Shown in pieces: positions 46,635 to 54,784 of a stretch of 64,000 bases of DNA. The notes beneath the pieces were generated by a model. The model saw only the letters and a program-made list of their open reading frames with translations, did not search any database and had not been told where the DNA came from. Position numbers and translations under genes: made by a program. Numbering within the stretch: the stretch's first letter is position 1; every line of letters starts with the position of its first letter. The stretch lies in contig LNET01000025.1 in NCBI GenBank assembly GCA_001464055.1, positions 1 through 64,000 of the forward strand. Reading direction: 5' to 3'. The stretch comes from Burkholderiales bacterium Ga0077543 (GTDB lineage: Bacteria; Pseudomonadota; Gammaproteobacteria; Burkholderiales; Burkholderiaceae_C).

Positions 46635-47222
46635 ATGGCACGCAATGGCAAGACGGCGGCGGACGGCGAAGCCGTCCACAGGGGCGATGAAGTGCTGCGC
46701 GGCGATGGGGCCGACCTCGTGGAACGTGGCATCTTGGCCGCCAACACCGCGTTCAGCCACGCGCTGAACGCGTCACGGGCGGCCGTGGAGTGGCAGACCA
46801 GGCTGCACCGGCTGCAGACCAAGCGTCTGGGCGAGTGGAGCCAGGCCCTGGGCACGGCGGTGAAGGAGTCGGAACAGGCCAGCGACGTGCCGGGCCTGAT
46901 GACGGTTGCCACCCACCTGCATGAGAAGCAGCTGGGCCTGGCGATGCAGCAGTTCGCCGAGGGTACGGCGCTGTGGATGGACAACGAGATGCAGTGGCTG
47001 CACCGCTGGCGCGCCGATGCCGTGGCCTGGGCCGCGAAACTGCTGCCGGGGGTTGCACCCTGGACCCTGGAGGGTGATGGCTTTGCCACCGAAGAAGGCG
47101 GCGGAGATGCGTCGCCCCTGGCTCAGCTGGGCCAGCTTCAGAGGCAATGGCTGGCGATGACGCAAAGCTGGATTCAGGCGACCGCCAGAGCCGCGAACCC
47201 GACCATCGCCGGGTCGCGCTGA
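46635..47222 (+). CDS. Phasin-family protein
   Basis: A 195-residue largely helical protein with the granule-associated protein pattern: NTAFSHALNASRAAVEWQTRLHRLQTKRLGEWSQALGTAVKESEQASDVPGLM, followed by a second amphipathic region ending LQRQWLAMTQSWIQAT. Phasins coat polyhydroxyalkanoate granules. I chose the ATG at 46635, which has AAGG at a good spacing. The next Met upstream is at 46620. It is divergent from phaC with a shared activator box, supporting the assignment. Confidence 0.8.
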   Translation: MARNGKTAADGEAVHRGDEVLRGDGADLVERGILAANTAFSHALNASRAAVEWQTRLHRLQTKRLGEWSQALGTAVKESEQASDVPGLMTVATHLHEKQLGLAMQQFAEGTALWMDNEMQWLHRWRADAVAWAAKLLPGVAPWTLEGDGFATEEGGGDASPLAQLGQLQRQWLAMTQSWIQATARAANPTIAGSR

Positions 47223-47266
47223 GCCGGGCTTTGCAAGTAGAAGGTGGGTGGGCTGCCCCCCTTTTT

Positions 47267-48502
47267 TCAGCGCAGCATGTGGCCACGGGTGTACGGGTAG
47301 TCTGAGCGCGTCGCCCAGTGCCGCACGCTGCCGGTGTGATGTTCCGGGCGCGCGCCGAGCAACTGGTAAAGCGAGAGCCAGCCGCGTTCGAAACACATTG
47401 CCGAGCCCGCGAGGTAGAGGCGGTAGGCGCGCACCGTGGCCTCGCTGGTGCAGGCGCGGGCACGCTCGAGCTGACGCTCCAGGCCGTCGGACCAGGCCCA
47501 CAGCGTGCGCGCATAGTGCGGGCGCAGGTTTTCCACGTCCAGAAGTTCCAGCCCGCTGCGCGCCAGGCCCTGTGCGACCTGGGTCACGTGCACGAGCTCG
47601 CCCCCCGGGAAGATGTGCTGCTGGATGAAGCGGCCCATGCCGCCGCCGAGCTCGTCGTTGTCGAGGCCGCCGGCGGCGATGGCGTGGTTCAGTAGCAGGC
47701 CGCCGGGGCGCAGCAGCCGCTGCAGTGTGCCGAAGTAGTGGTCCATCTGCGCCCGGCCGACATGTTCGAACATGCCGATGGAGGCGATGCGGTCGTAGGG
47801 CTCGGCGGGGCGCAGGTCGCGGTAGTCAAGCAACTGCATGTCGATCTGGCCGCGCAGTCCAAGATCCTCGATCAGCCGGCCGACATGCGCCAGCTGCTGG
47901 CGCGACAGCGTGATGCCCGTGGCCCGCACGCCATAGTGCTGCGCGGCCCAGACCAGCAGAGCCCCCCAGCCGGCGCCGATGTCGAGCAAGCGCTGCCCGC
48001 GGGCCAGTTGCAGCTTGCGGCAGATGAGATCCAGCTTGGCCTGCTGCGCCTGTGTCAGCGTGGCCTCGGGGCTGGGGTAGTAGGCGCACGAGTACACCCG
48101 CAAGGGGTCGAGCCAGAGCGCGTAGAAGTCGTCGCCTGCGTCATAGTGAAAACGCACCTGATGGGCATCGCGCTGGCGGCGGTGCAGCCAGCGCGAGCGC
48201 AGGTGCGCAAGCCAGTCCAGCCCCGGCCAGCGCCGCCCTCGCCGGACCGGGTCGCCGACCAGCGCCCCGGCCACGCGCATCACGTCGCCGAGCGACCCTT
48301 CGATGTCCAGTTCGCCACGCACGTAGGCGTCGGCCAGGTCACCGATGCGTCCACTGGCCACGTGGGCCAGCAGGTGGTGCCGCCTCAGCTTCAGCAGCAC
48401 CGCCGGCGCGCTGACGCCAGCGCGGCCGCCGGGCCACTGCAGACTCAAGCTGGTGGGCAGGTCGGCAAGCCGGCGGTCGATGCGTTGCGTCAGCGTGCTC
48501 AT
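47267..48502 (-). CDS. cfa: Cyclopropane-fatty-acyl-phospholipid synthase
   Basis: A 411-residue SAM-dependent enzyme adding a methylene to unsaturated acyl chains of membrane lipids, typical of stationary or stress phase. An N-terminal lipid-binding domain (about 1-115) precedes VRFHYDAGDDFYALWLDP and YSCAYYPSPEATL. The SAM motif is LLDIGAGWGALLVWAAQHYGVRATGITLS, and SIGMFEHVGRAQMDHYF, PGGLLLNHAI and FPGGELVHVTQV follow the family. The start at 48502 is 59 bases after the hsp20 stop, so it probably shares the transcript from the box at 49504-49517. Confidence 0.94.
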   Translation of the reverse strand: MSTLTQRIDRRLADLPTSLSLQWPGGRAGVSAPAVLLKLRRHHLLAHVASGRIGDLADAYVRGELDIEGSLGDVMRVAGALVGDPVRRGRRWPGLDWLAHLRSRWLHRRQRDAHQVRFHYDAGDDFYALWLDPLRVYSCAYYPSPEATLTQAQQAKLDLICRKLQLARGQRLLDIGAGWGALLVWAAQHYGVRATGITLSRQQLAHVGRLIEDLGLRGQIDMQLLDYRDLRPAEPYDRIASIGMFEHVGRAQMDHYFGTLQRLLRPGGLLLNHAIAAGGLDNDELGGGMGRFIQQHIFPGGELVHVTQVAQGLARSGLELLDVENLRPHYARTLWAWSDGLERQLERARACTSEATVRAYRLYLAGSAMCFERGWLSLYQLLGARPEHHTGSVRHWATRSDYPYTRGHMLR

Positions 48503-48561
48503 TGCATCACCCCGCGCGCTCCGGTATGGGCGCTTGGGAGCGGCCCGGCGCGCTCATGCCT

Positions 48562-48987
48562 TCAGGCGATGGCCAGCCGCTTGTGCGAGGCGGCGGCGCG
48601 CTTGGGCAGGCTCAGCTTGAGCACGCCGTCCTCGAACCTGGCGTCGGCCTTGGCATCGTCCACGGCATCGGCCAGAGCGAAGCTGCGGCTGGCGAAGCCG
48701 TACTGCCGTTCACTGCGCAGCACGCGTCCGCCATCGCCTTCTTCCTTTTCCTGCTTGATCTCGGCGCTGATCGTCACCTGGTTGCCGTCGATGCGCACGT
48801 CGATGTCTTCCTTGCGCACGCCCGGAATGTCGGCCTTGACGAGGTACAGGCCATCGGACTCAGTCACGTCCAGGCGGATCTGCGGGGCGCGGTCGGGCAC
48901 TTCGAAGCGCCAGGGGCGCAGCAGGCTGCGAAATCCCGTTTCCAGCGGGTCGAGGTCGAAGAGGTCGTTCAGACGAAGGTCGTTCAT
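48562..48987 (-). CDS. Small heat-shock protein (Hsp20)
   Basis: A 141-residue alpha-crystallin-domain chaperone. The core covers about 35-130: PQIRLDVTESDGLYLVKADIPGVRKEDIDVRIDGNQVTISAE, and ARFEDGVLKLSLPKR has the A-x-x-x-n-G-V-L signature. It holds unfolded proteins for refolding. AGGAGC lies 7 bases before the ATG at 48987. The frame is open upstream and continuous with the degenerate BON gene, so a longer in-frame fusion from 49410 is also possible. Confidence 0.92.
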   Translation of the reverse strand: MNDLRLNDLFDLDPLETGFRSLLRPWRFEVPDRAPQIRLDVTESDGLYLVKADIPGVRKEDIDVRIDGNQVTISAEIKQEKEEGDGGRVLRSERQYGFASRSFALADAVDDAKADARFEDGVLKLSLPKRAAASHKRLAIA

Positions 48988-49410
48988 GAGAAGCTCCTGT
49001 TGAAGAGATCGGCCCTGGCGGAAGCCGCCGCGCCGTTGGGGAAAAGACGGGAAAGGGGGGGCCGGTGTCGGTGGCCGGTGCCGGGACCAGCTTCGGATGG
49101 CCGCGCCGACGGTCAACCGGTTGACGCCGGTGCTGTTGCCCGGTGCGGCCCAGTCCGCCCCCTGCACCGCGGCACGCCCGGCCCAGGAGTCGACACGCCC
49201 GGGCACGGCCTTCTCGGCGCCGCTGCGCAGGTGGTTGGGGGCCAGCTTCACGTCGAGTTCGATGGCGTGCTTTTCGGCGCAGGTGTCCAGGTGGCCGCTG
49301 AGCGTGACCACGTCGGACCTGGCGCTCACGCCGACATGCGCAGCGTTGATGGACGGATCCCATTGCCGCTCGTTGGTGACGTCTGCCTTCACTTTTGCGT
49401 CGGTCTTCAC
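48988..49410 (-). pseudogene. Degenerate BON-domain gene read into hsp20
   Basis: A GTG at 49410 preceded by AGGAGAGGAG opens MKTDAKVKADVTNERQWDPSINAAHVGVSARSDVVTLSGHLDTCAEKHAIE, the first half of a BON (OsmY-like) domain. The next segment LDVKLAPNHLRS resembles the inter-domain part of longer BON proteins, as if about 15 residues had been deleted between two Ala-Ile/Val-Glu repeats. The rest is unrecognisable, and no stop occurs before the hsp20 ATG. BON proteins act in the periplasm or cytosol under osmotic stress. Product and integrity are uncertain. Confidence 0.65.
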
Positions 49411-49475
49411 GGTACTCCTCTCCTGGGTTTGCGCGCTTGGTCCAGGCGTCGGGCTTGGCTGCGTGCAGCGTCTGC

Positions 49476-49517
49476 ATGTTCGGCAAGAAGGCCCGGCCGG
49501 GCGTTGAGCGCACGCAA
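49476..49517 (-). promoter_or_regulatory. Island box and -10 of the BON-hsp20-cfa unit
   Basis: TTGCGTGCGCTCAA (minus strand, 49517-49504) is a TTGC-N6-TCAA box. GAACAT (49481-49476) starts 29.5 bp from its centre, identical to the phasin hexamer. Predicted +1 near 49469, about 60 bases before the GTG at 49410. Confidence 0.6.
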
Positions 49518-49660
49518 CTGCGGTGCGCGTCGTGCCGCTTGCCCCGCCAAGCTGAGGCTGCGCGGCGCAGTCGCCGCCGTCGGCCTGGGCGTTGCCCAGG
49601 AGCGTTGGCTGCAGAAGCTTGATGCTCGGCATGGCGGCCCCGTGTCAGGCCGTCGCTCCA

Positions 49661-50296
49661 TCAGTGAGCCATCAGCACAGGCAGCGTCATCGATTGGAGT
49701 ACGCTGCGCGTGGCACCGCCCAGTACCCATTCGCGCAGGCGGTTGTGTCCGTAGCAGCCCATCACCAGCAGATCGACGCCGGTTTCGGCACCCAGCGAGA
49801 GCAGGGCCTTGCCGGTGTCGCTGGCGCCGAGGGCATGCGAGACCTTCGGCGCGGCCGCGCCCTGCAACTGCAGCCAGTGCCTCAGCGCCTGCAGGTGGTC
49901 CAGGGAGCCCCGGTCTCCTTCGGGCCGCGCAGCCAGGTGCACATGTTTGGCGGCGCGCAGCCATGGCAGCGCCGCCGCGAGGGCGCGCGCCGCTTCGCGC
50001 CCGGGCTTCCAGGCGATCAGCACCGCGCCCACCGGGCCTTCGAAGGCGCCGGTGTGAGGCAGCACCAGCGCCGGCTTGCCCGTGTCGATGACGGAGGCTG
50101 CCACCAGACCGGGCGGCTGCGCGCCGGTCATCGTGTCGTCGGGGTCGGTCTGCCCCAGCACCAGCAGGTTGGCATAGGGGGCGTATTCCAGCCAGACCAA
50201 GTAGGGCGCTGCGCCGCCATCCAGCCCAACCAGGTGGCCGCCCCGCGCGCGCGCCGCGTCGAAGCAGGCGCGGGCCCGCGCACTGGCGTGTCCCGC
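49661..50296 (-). pseudogene. 5'-truncated universal stress protein
   Basis: The frame ending at 49661 encodes the C-terminal two thirds of a two-domain Usp: LLVLGQTDPDD, PALVLPHTGAFEGPVGAVLIAWKPGREAARALAAALPWL, and DLLVMGCYGHNRLREWVLGGATRSVLQSMTLPVLMAH with the ATP-site G-2x-G-9x-G. Upstream, homologous-looking residues ACFDAARARG occur in another frame, beginning just after a stop at 50297-50299, with a shift near the GGGG run at about 50242-50246. The first Usp domain is missing. Initiation at TTG 50200 or a nearby codon could yield a 179-residue fragment. Confidence 0.6.
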
Positions 50297-50357
50297 TCAC
50301 TGCACTAGCCTCCGCGCTGCGCGCTCCGGGAACGGGCCTTCGGGCGACTGGGCGGGC

Positions 50358-51233
50358 TCATGCGGCTGCCGGCATGGGCCAGGGCAGTGCCGGCAGCGCA
50401 GCTTGTGCATGCGCGCTGTGCCGCTCGCGTCGGGCCGTTTCGTTCACGGGCCGGCGCGTGAAGCGGGCACGCTGGCGGAGCCGGTCGAGATCGCTGATCT
50501 CGACCTCCCGGTTCTCCACCCTCACCAGGCCGTCCTCGGCCAGAAGGGTGAAGGAGCGGCTCACGGTTTCGTGCGCCATGCCCAACAGGCTGGCAATGTC
50601 GCGCCGACACATGCGCAGCAGCAGCCTGCGGGGCGAGTGCCCGGCCTCGGTCATGCGCGCCGACATCCACAGCAGGAAGCGGGCAAGCCGCACATCCGAG
50701 GCAACGGCGCACATCATCTCGGCATTGCCTGCAGCCCGTGCCAGCTGCCGGCTCAGCGCGAACTGCAGTGCACCGTCGAAAGTGGCACAGCGTTCACGCA
50801 GGGCGCGGAACTCGGGCATCGGCAGCGCGTAGGCTGTGGCGTCTTCCAGGGCCACGACGCTGGTGGGGTGGCGACCGCTGTGCAGGGCCTCGAAGCCGAG
50901 CAGTTCACCCGGTTGTGCAAAGTTCACCACCTGTTCGTAGCCATCCTCCTGGGTCTTGATGCACTTCATGCTGCCCGAGCGCAGCACGACGACGGCTTGC
51001 GCTGCGTCGCCTTAATGCAACCAGGTGGCGTTTTCACGAATCCGCCACAAGGTGACCGGAATCCGGCTTTCAGCGTGGGTCAGCTCGCCGGGGTCGCCCC
51101 CCATGGACTGAACCAGGTCGCGCAGGCACCCGCGCTCAGGCAGTGGCACGACGGGGTTGCGCGAGGAACCGAACAGGGTGCCGGCCATCGGCAGATGCAA
51201 TTGTGGTGGTGAGCTCGGCGGGGTGCATGTCAT
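50358..51233 (-). pseudogene. CRP/FNR-family regulator interrupted by one TAA codon
   Basis: From ATG 51233 a 73-residue frame reads ...PVTLWRIRENATWLH and meets TAA at 51014-51012. The same frame continues without a gap as GDAAQAVVVLRSGSMKCIKTQEDGYEQVVNFAQPGELLGFEALHSG, a CRP/FNR sensor domain, and ends with an HTH CRRDIASLLGMAHETVSRSFTLL. A Gln codon CAA is expected where TAA stands (WLHQGD). Only one Cys occurs in the N-terminal 40 residues, so there is no FNR iron-sulfur cluster. E-TV-SR in the recognition helix predicts a TTGA-type half-site. Initiation at GTG 50987 would give a protein lacking much of the sensor domain. It is the best local candidate for reader of the island boxes. Confidence 0.8.
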
Positions 51234-51369
51234 CTGGGTCTCCGGTGCTGTGGCTCTTCCCGGCATGGATGAGCCAGGGCCATAGCGTCTCGCGGCGCCG
51301 GCTTGGCAGCAATCAGCCTCGCCTGCAACGAGGAGTCGGCGTCCCGCCCACCGAAGCGCCTGAATTCAC

Positions 51370-52470
51370 CTAATCGCCGTTGGGATTTTTCCTAATGGGG
51401 CCGATGGCGCGGGACACGCGTGGACTCGACGCGCTGCCAGGCCTTGTGGAGGGTCTGGGCGTCGCTGGCGGCCTGTGTGAGCAGGCCGCCACCCGCTCGG
51501 CCCCAGCCTGCGCCGCCTGCCGTTCCGTCGTTCTGCCGCTGCGGCGGCTTCGGCCACGACTTCTTTCAGCATGGACCACGCTGCAGCGTCCTCCGACGCA
51601 TTCGAATCCTGCGCCGTTTGCGTGACAGCGGCTGTCAGGGCCGGCAGGGTCCTGTCGCGCAGCACCTGAGCATCGCGTGCCGGCCCGAGTTCGTGGAAGA
51701 GCCAGTCCACAGCGTCGCGCAGCGCCTGCGGCGGCGCGACGAGCGGCGCAAACAGCCGCCAGGCCGTCAGCACTCGGCGCAGGCCGACGCGCAGCTGGTG
51801 CAAGGACTCAGGCTGGGCACCCTGCGCAACCCCGGCAGCGTGCTGGTGCACCTGCGCCAGGCCGTGACGCAGCACCAGACCGTAGCCGGCCTCGACGTCG
51901 CAGCCCGGGCCAGGCAGGGGGGGGCGGTTCTGGCTGGAGCCCGGCCACGCCTGTGCCGGGTGCCGGTGCGTGGACGCGCGGCGCCCTGGCGGCCTTGGCC
52001 AGGCGATCGAGACAAAGCCGCAGCGGCAATGCGGCTTGCAGGCGCAGTGCCTGCTCGAACAGAGCTGCGCGCACCCCGCGCTCGCAGGTTGCGGCCTGGG
52101 TGCTTGAGGCCTTCGAAGCAGGCCCGGCATCCCTTGCTGGCGCGACATCCGGCAACTGCTGCAGCGTCAGTTCGCTGACGGGCCAGCGGGCGGTACCGCA
52201 GCTCAGTTCGCCCTGGTCGAGCCGCGCTTGGGCAGGCGCGTGCGAGCCCATGCCGTCCAGACGCCAGGCGGCTCGCCTCAGCCGCACGCGGAACACCGTC
52301 GTCTGCGTGGGCGGCTGGCTGTCGACGAGAACTGCGCAGATGCGTTGCTTACGCGGCGCGGGCGTTGCGCCTTCGCCAAGCAGGCCGCGAAGCACGGGCA
52401 CATCGTCCGCCGCAACGCGCAGTGTCAGTACCAGTCTCGCTGCCTCCGCCGTCGCAGGCCGCGAGCACGG
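51370..52470 (-). pseudogene. Split CYTH-CHAD gene
   Basis: The upstream segment reads RLVLTLRVAADDVPVLRGLLGEG...RICAVLVDSQ...TVFRVRLRRAAW...ARLDQGEL...ELTLQQL...ALPLRLCLDRLAKAAR, a diverged CYTH (triphosphate tunnel) domain. The second segment, in another frame, reads YGLVLRHGLAQVHQHAAGV...LHQLRVGLRRVLTAWRLFAPLV...ELGPARDAQVLRDRTLPAL, the start of a CHAD domain. The switch lies at eight C (G8 on the plus strand, 51917-51924); seven would make one continuous frame. CHAD is cut short after about 110 residues and no start codon is evident at the CYTH end. Intact CYTH-CHAD proteins hydrolyse triphosphates and bind polyphosphate granules. Confidence 0.75.
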
Positions 52471-52810
52471 GAAAGCCGGTCATCAGCGAGGCCAGCGCGG
52501 TTCGCTGTCGAAGTTCATGGTTGATCTGCACAAGTCCTCTGCGCAAGATGGAAGGAATCGGGACGGGTTCGGGCGAGCCGTCGCACGCGTGGGGCGCTTT
52601 CTCCGCGACGGGCGCCGCTTCGGATCTGACCGAGCCGCTGGGCGCCTGGTCATTGGTCCATGAGCCCCGGCTGCGGGCGTTACAGGTTCAAACAAGCCGC
52701 GCTGCCGCGCCTGGTGACCGGCGGCCCCGCTCGCCTGGGGCTGCCTGCAGCGGGGCCGTGGGCCGGCCGCCTATGTCCAATGCGGCATTTCGCGCAGATT
52801 CATGCGGCGA

Positions 52811-52852
52811 CTGAGTACGCTCAATGCCGCCCCGGATCGAGCTTGTCCCAAT
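52811..52852 (+). promoter_or_regulatory. Variant island box
   Basis: CTGAGTACGCTCAA (52811-52824) has one mismatch to TTGA-N6-TCAA. CCCAAT (52847-52852) starts 29.5 bp from the centre but is a weak -10. No clear gene follows at a suitable distance. Confidence 0.3.
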
Positions 52853-52922
52853 CGGCCCGGTGCTTGTAACGAAAGATTGCGTTACCAATGGCGGGTTGAG
52901 GCTGTTCTGGCCATTTGCACCC

Positions 52923-52964
52923 TTGAGCGTGCTCAAGTGGTGGCGGGGGCAGGCGCGTTCTGAT
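52923..52964 (+). promoter_or_regulatory. Island box and -10 before the small protein at 52993
   Basis: TTGAGCGTGCTCAA (52923-52936) is near-perfect. TCTGAT (52959-52964), four of six matches to TATAAT, starts 29.5 bp from the centre. Predicted +1 is near 52971, so translation would begin at the ATG at 52993 rather than the one at 52963. Confidence 0.6.
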
Positions 52965-52992
52965 GCGCGTCTCGCTGCCGCAACTCCACCCC

Positions 52993-53235
52993 ATGGCCTT
53001 CCACGACCTAGACGCCCCGGCGCCGTGCACCCTCGTCGGCGATGGCAGCCCTGCCTTTAGCCGCGAGCCTGAACGGGATGCCTGGAGGCGCCGTTTCCTG
53101 GTCATATCCCGCGCCTACCTGTGCGCACTCGAGCCAGCGCCCTTGGTGCCGGCGCCAGCCGAACTGCGGCGCGGGCCTTCGAGCGCGGTGCTGCGCAAGC
53201 GGCTGCGTCTGGTCCGCTCGGTGGCTTCGCGTTGA
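52993..53235 (+). CDS. Hypothetical small protein
   Basis: An 80-residue basic protein starting MAFHDLDAPAPCTLVGDG and ending RKRLRLVRSVASR. I recognise no family. It is supported mainly by a good upstream box and -10 at class II spacing. No ribosome-binding site is visible before the ATG. The next island box (53232-53245) overlaps its stop codon. It could be a non-coding stretch. Confidence 0.35.
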   Translation: MAFHDLDAPAPCTLVGDGSPAFSREPERDAWRRRFLVISRAYLCALEPAPLVPAPAELRRGPSSAVLRKRLRLVRSVASR

Positions 53236-53273
53236 GCCCCCTCAAGCCGGGGCGCCCGCCGCCACGACAGCAT
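53232..53273 (+). promoter_or_regulatory. Island box and -10 of the cytochrome c gene
   Basis: TTGAGCCCCCTCAA (53232-53245) fits TTGA-N6-TCAA. CAGCAT (53268-53273) starts 29.5 bp from the centre, the same hexamer as before the HSL hydrolase. Predicted +1 is near 53280, 90 bases before the ATG at 53371. Confidence 0.6.
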
Positions 53274-53370
53274 CGCGTCAGCGGTGCAGCGTGCTGTGTT
53301 CTCGGCACCGTTCGCGCGCCTTCATTCATTTCATGGCTCCCCGCCTTCGAGCCACATCCAGGAGACCCAA

Positions 53371-53790
53371 ATGCCTTCAAGCCTCAACACTCGTTTGGCC
53401 CTCACCTTGGTCGGCTGCCTGCTGGCTGGCGCCGCCATGGCCCAGCCCAGATTCGATGCCGGCAAGCGGGAGTTCGATGACAACTGCGCTGCCTGCCATG
53501 GCAAGGACGGCAAGGGTGCCGGCTCGATCACCGACCTGCTGAAGAAGTCACCGCCCGACCTGAGCACACTGGCCCGGCGCAATGGCGGCATTTTCCCGCT
53601 GGCCCGGGTCTACGAGGTGGTTGAAGGCGCCGGCCCTGGCCACGGCACCCGCGACATGCCCGCCTGGGGCAAGACCTACAGCGTGGAGGCGGCCGAGTAC
53701 TACATTGACGTGCCCTACAACCAGGAAGCCTACGTGCGCACCCGCATGCTGGCGGTCGTGGAATACATCCACCGCCTGCAGGTGAAGTAG
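53371..53790 (+). CDS. Periplasmic cytochrome c
   Basis: A 139-residue class I cytochrome c. A signal peptide (about 1-24, LVGCLLAGAAMAQ) is followed by DNCAACHGKDGKG with the heme CxxCH near residue 37. The axial Met is likely in RDMPAWGKTY near 90. It resembles single-heme cytochromes that serve terminal oxidases, so it may donate to cbb3 oxidase under low oxygen (inference). AGGAG precedes the ATG at 53371. Confidence 0.92.
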   Translation: MPSSLNTRLALTLVGCLLAGAAMAQPRFDAGKREFDDNCAACHGKDGKGAGSITDLLKKSPPDLSTLARRNGGIFPLARVYEVVEGAGPGHGTRDMPAWGKTYSVEAAEYYIDVPYNQEAYVRTRMLAVVEYIHRLQVK

Positions 53791-53841
53791 GTGCGGTCGG
53801 GGCGCGACGCCTTCCGGCCCTGAGAGTGCTCGACCCGGCGT

Positions 53842-54165
53842 TCAATACGATTCGAGCGCCGGCTCCCGCTGCGGGGCGTGCGCCGCCAGCGCCTCGGCGA
53901 TGGCTTGGTCGACCGTCTCCAGCCAGACGAACTTCAAGGCCTTCTGCGTGCTTTCCGGCACGTCGTGCAGATCCTTGCGGTTGCGCGCTGGCAGCATCAC
54001 CACCGACAGGCCGGCGCGCTGGGCGGCCAGCACCTTTTCCTTGATGCCGCCCACCGGCAGCACCAGGCCGCGCAGGCTGATCTCGCCTGTCATGGCAAGG
54101 TCGTGGCGTACCGCGCGGTCGCTGAAGAGCGAGGCCAGCGCGACGAACATCGCCACGCCGGCGCA
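53842..54165 (-). pseudogene. 3' fragment of a Lon protease gene
   Basis: CAGVAMFVALASLFSDRAVRHDLAMTGEISLRGLVLPVGGIKEKVLAAQRAGLSVVMLPARNRKDL is the end of the Lon proteolytic domain, including the catalytic Lys (GGIKEKVLAA). The homology stops abruptly at the position of the catalytic Ser (SAGV in intact Lon, CAGV here), and the AAA+ and N-terminal domains are absent. It cannot be an active protease. It lies next to a fragment of nicotinate phosphoribosyltransferase, with about 280 unrecognised bases between them. Confidence 0.85.
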
Positions 54166-54443
54166 GAGTGAAGTTGTCGGTTGGACGAAGCGTGAAACCA
54201 GAGACTGGCCGACGAAGTTGAGGCATTCCCCGTCCGTTGGCCGTGTCCTGAGCGTCCCGGTGGGCTGAAGCGAACACGAAGCCCGGCTTGGCGGTCATCA
54301 CTGCGAAGACCACGATCACCCGGATCCATCGCGCGATGATCGCTCAACACCGCCCAGGTGCACCCCGTCTCGCGCTGCTGGTCGTTGACGTGCAGCGCCA
54401 CTTCCCGCCCGAGCTGGCGCCTCGGCGCAGCCAGCACCAGCCG

Positions 54444-54674
54444 CGGCGAGAACACGCCCTGGGCCTGCAGCCAGGCAATCTGGGCCTCGGTGAAGGCCAG
54501 GTGTTCCAGGAAATCCAGCGCCTGCTCCAGCCCTGCGGTCACCAGGAAGTGCCGCTGCTCCGGCAGTCGGCGCACGAAGAGCTTGAACACCGCCGTGCCC
54601 TGCAGGTCTTCCTGCAAGTAGCCGTCGAGCATGTTGAGCTGGTAGAAATCGGTCAGCAGCGCGCCCGGGGGCAT
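54444..54674 (-). pseudogene. 5' fragment of nicotinate phosphoribosyltransferase
   Basis: ATG 54674, with AAGGAGAC upstream, opens [16 protein letters not shown]...TAVFKLFVRRLPEQRHFLVTAGLEQALDFLEHL...WLQAQGVFSPR, the first 77 residues of NAPRT (NAD salvage from nicotinate). The homology then ends and an unrelated frame runs on to 54090. The active-site region is lost. Its promoter elements look intact: an island box at 54723-54736 with CATGCT at 54700-54695. Confidence 0.85.
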
Positions 54675-54694
54675 CCTGTCTCCTTGTGCCCGGC

Positions 54695-54763
54695 AGCATG
54701 GGACAGCGGGACCCGTTGGGGCTTGAGTGCGCGCAATGCCGTTGCGCGGGCCCCGCCTACGCT
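54695..54763. promoter_or_regulatory. Shared island box between NAPRT remnant and ABC operon
   Basis: TTGAGTGCGCGCAA (54723-54736). To the right TACGCT (54758-54763) starts 28.5 bp from the centre, with +1 near 54770 and the ABC ATPase ATG at 54785. To the left (minus strand) CATGCT (54700-54695) starts 29.5 bp from the centre and serves the truncated NAPRT gene. Confidence 0.6.
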
Positions 54764-54784
54764 GCGCGGACCCGTGGGTTCGCC

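Larger units (their letters stand above)
52471..52992. other. Region without a convincing gene, holding two island boxes
   Basis: No conserved protein is seen in any frame across these 520 bases. Two CRP/FNR-type boxes occur: CTGAGTACGCTCAA at 52811-52824 and TTGAGCGTGCTCAA at 52923-52936. It may be the promoter-proximal remnant of genes lost by deletion, or hold an unannotated small RNA driven from these boxes (inference). Confidence 0.4.
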
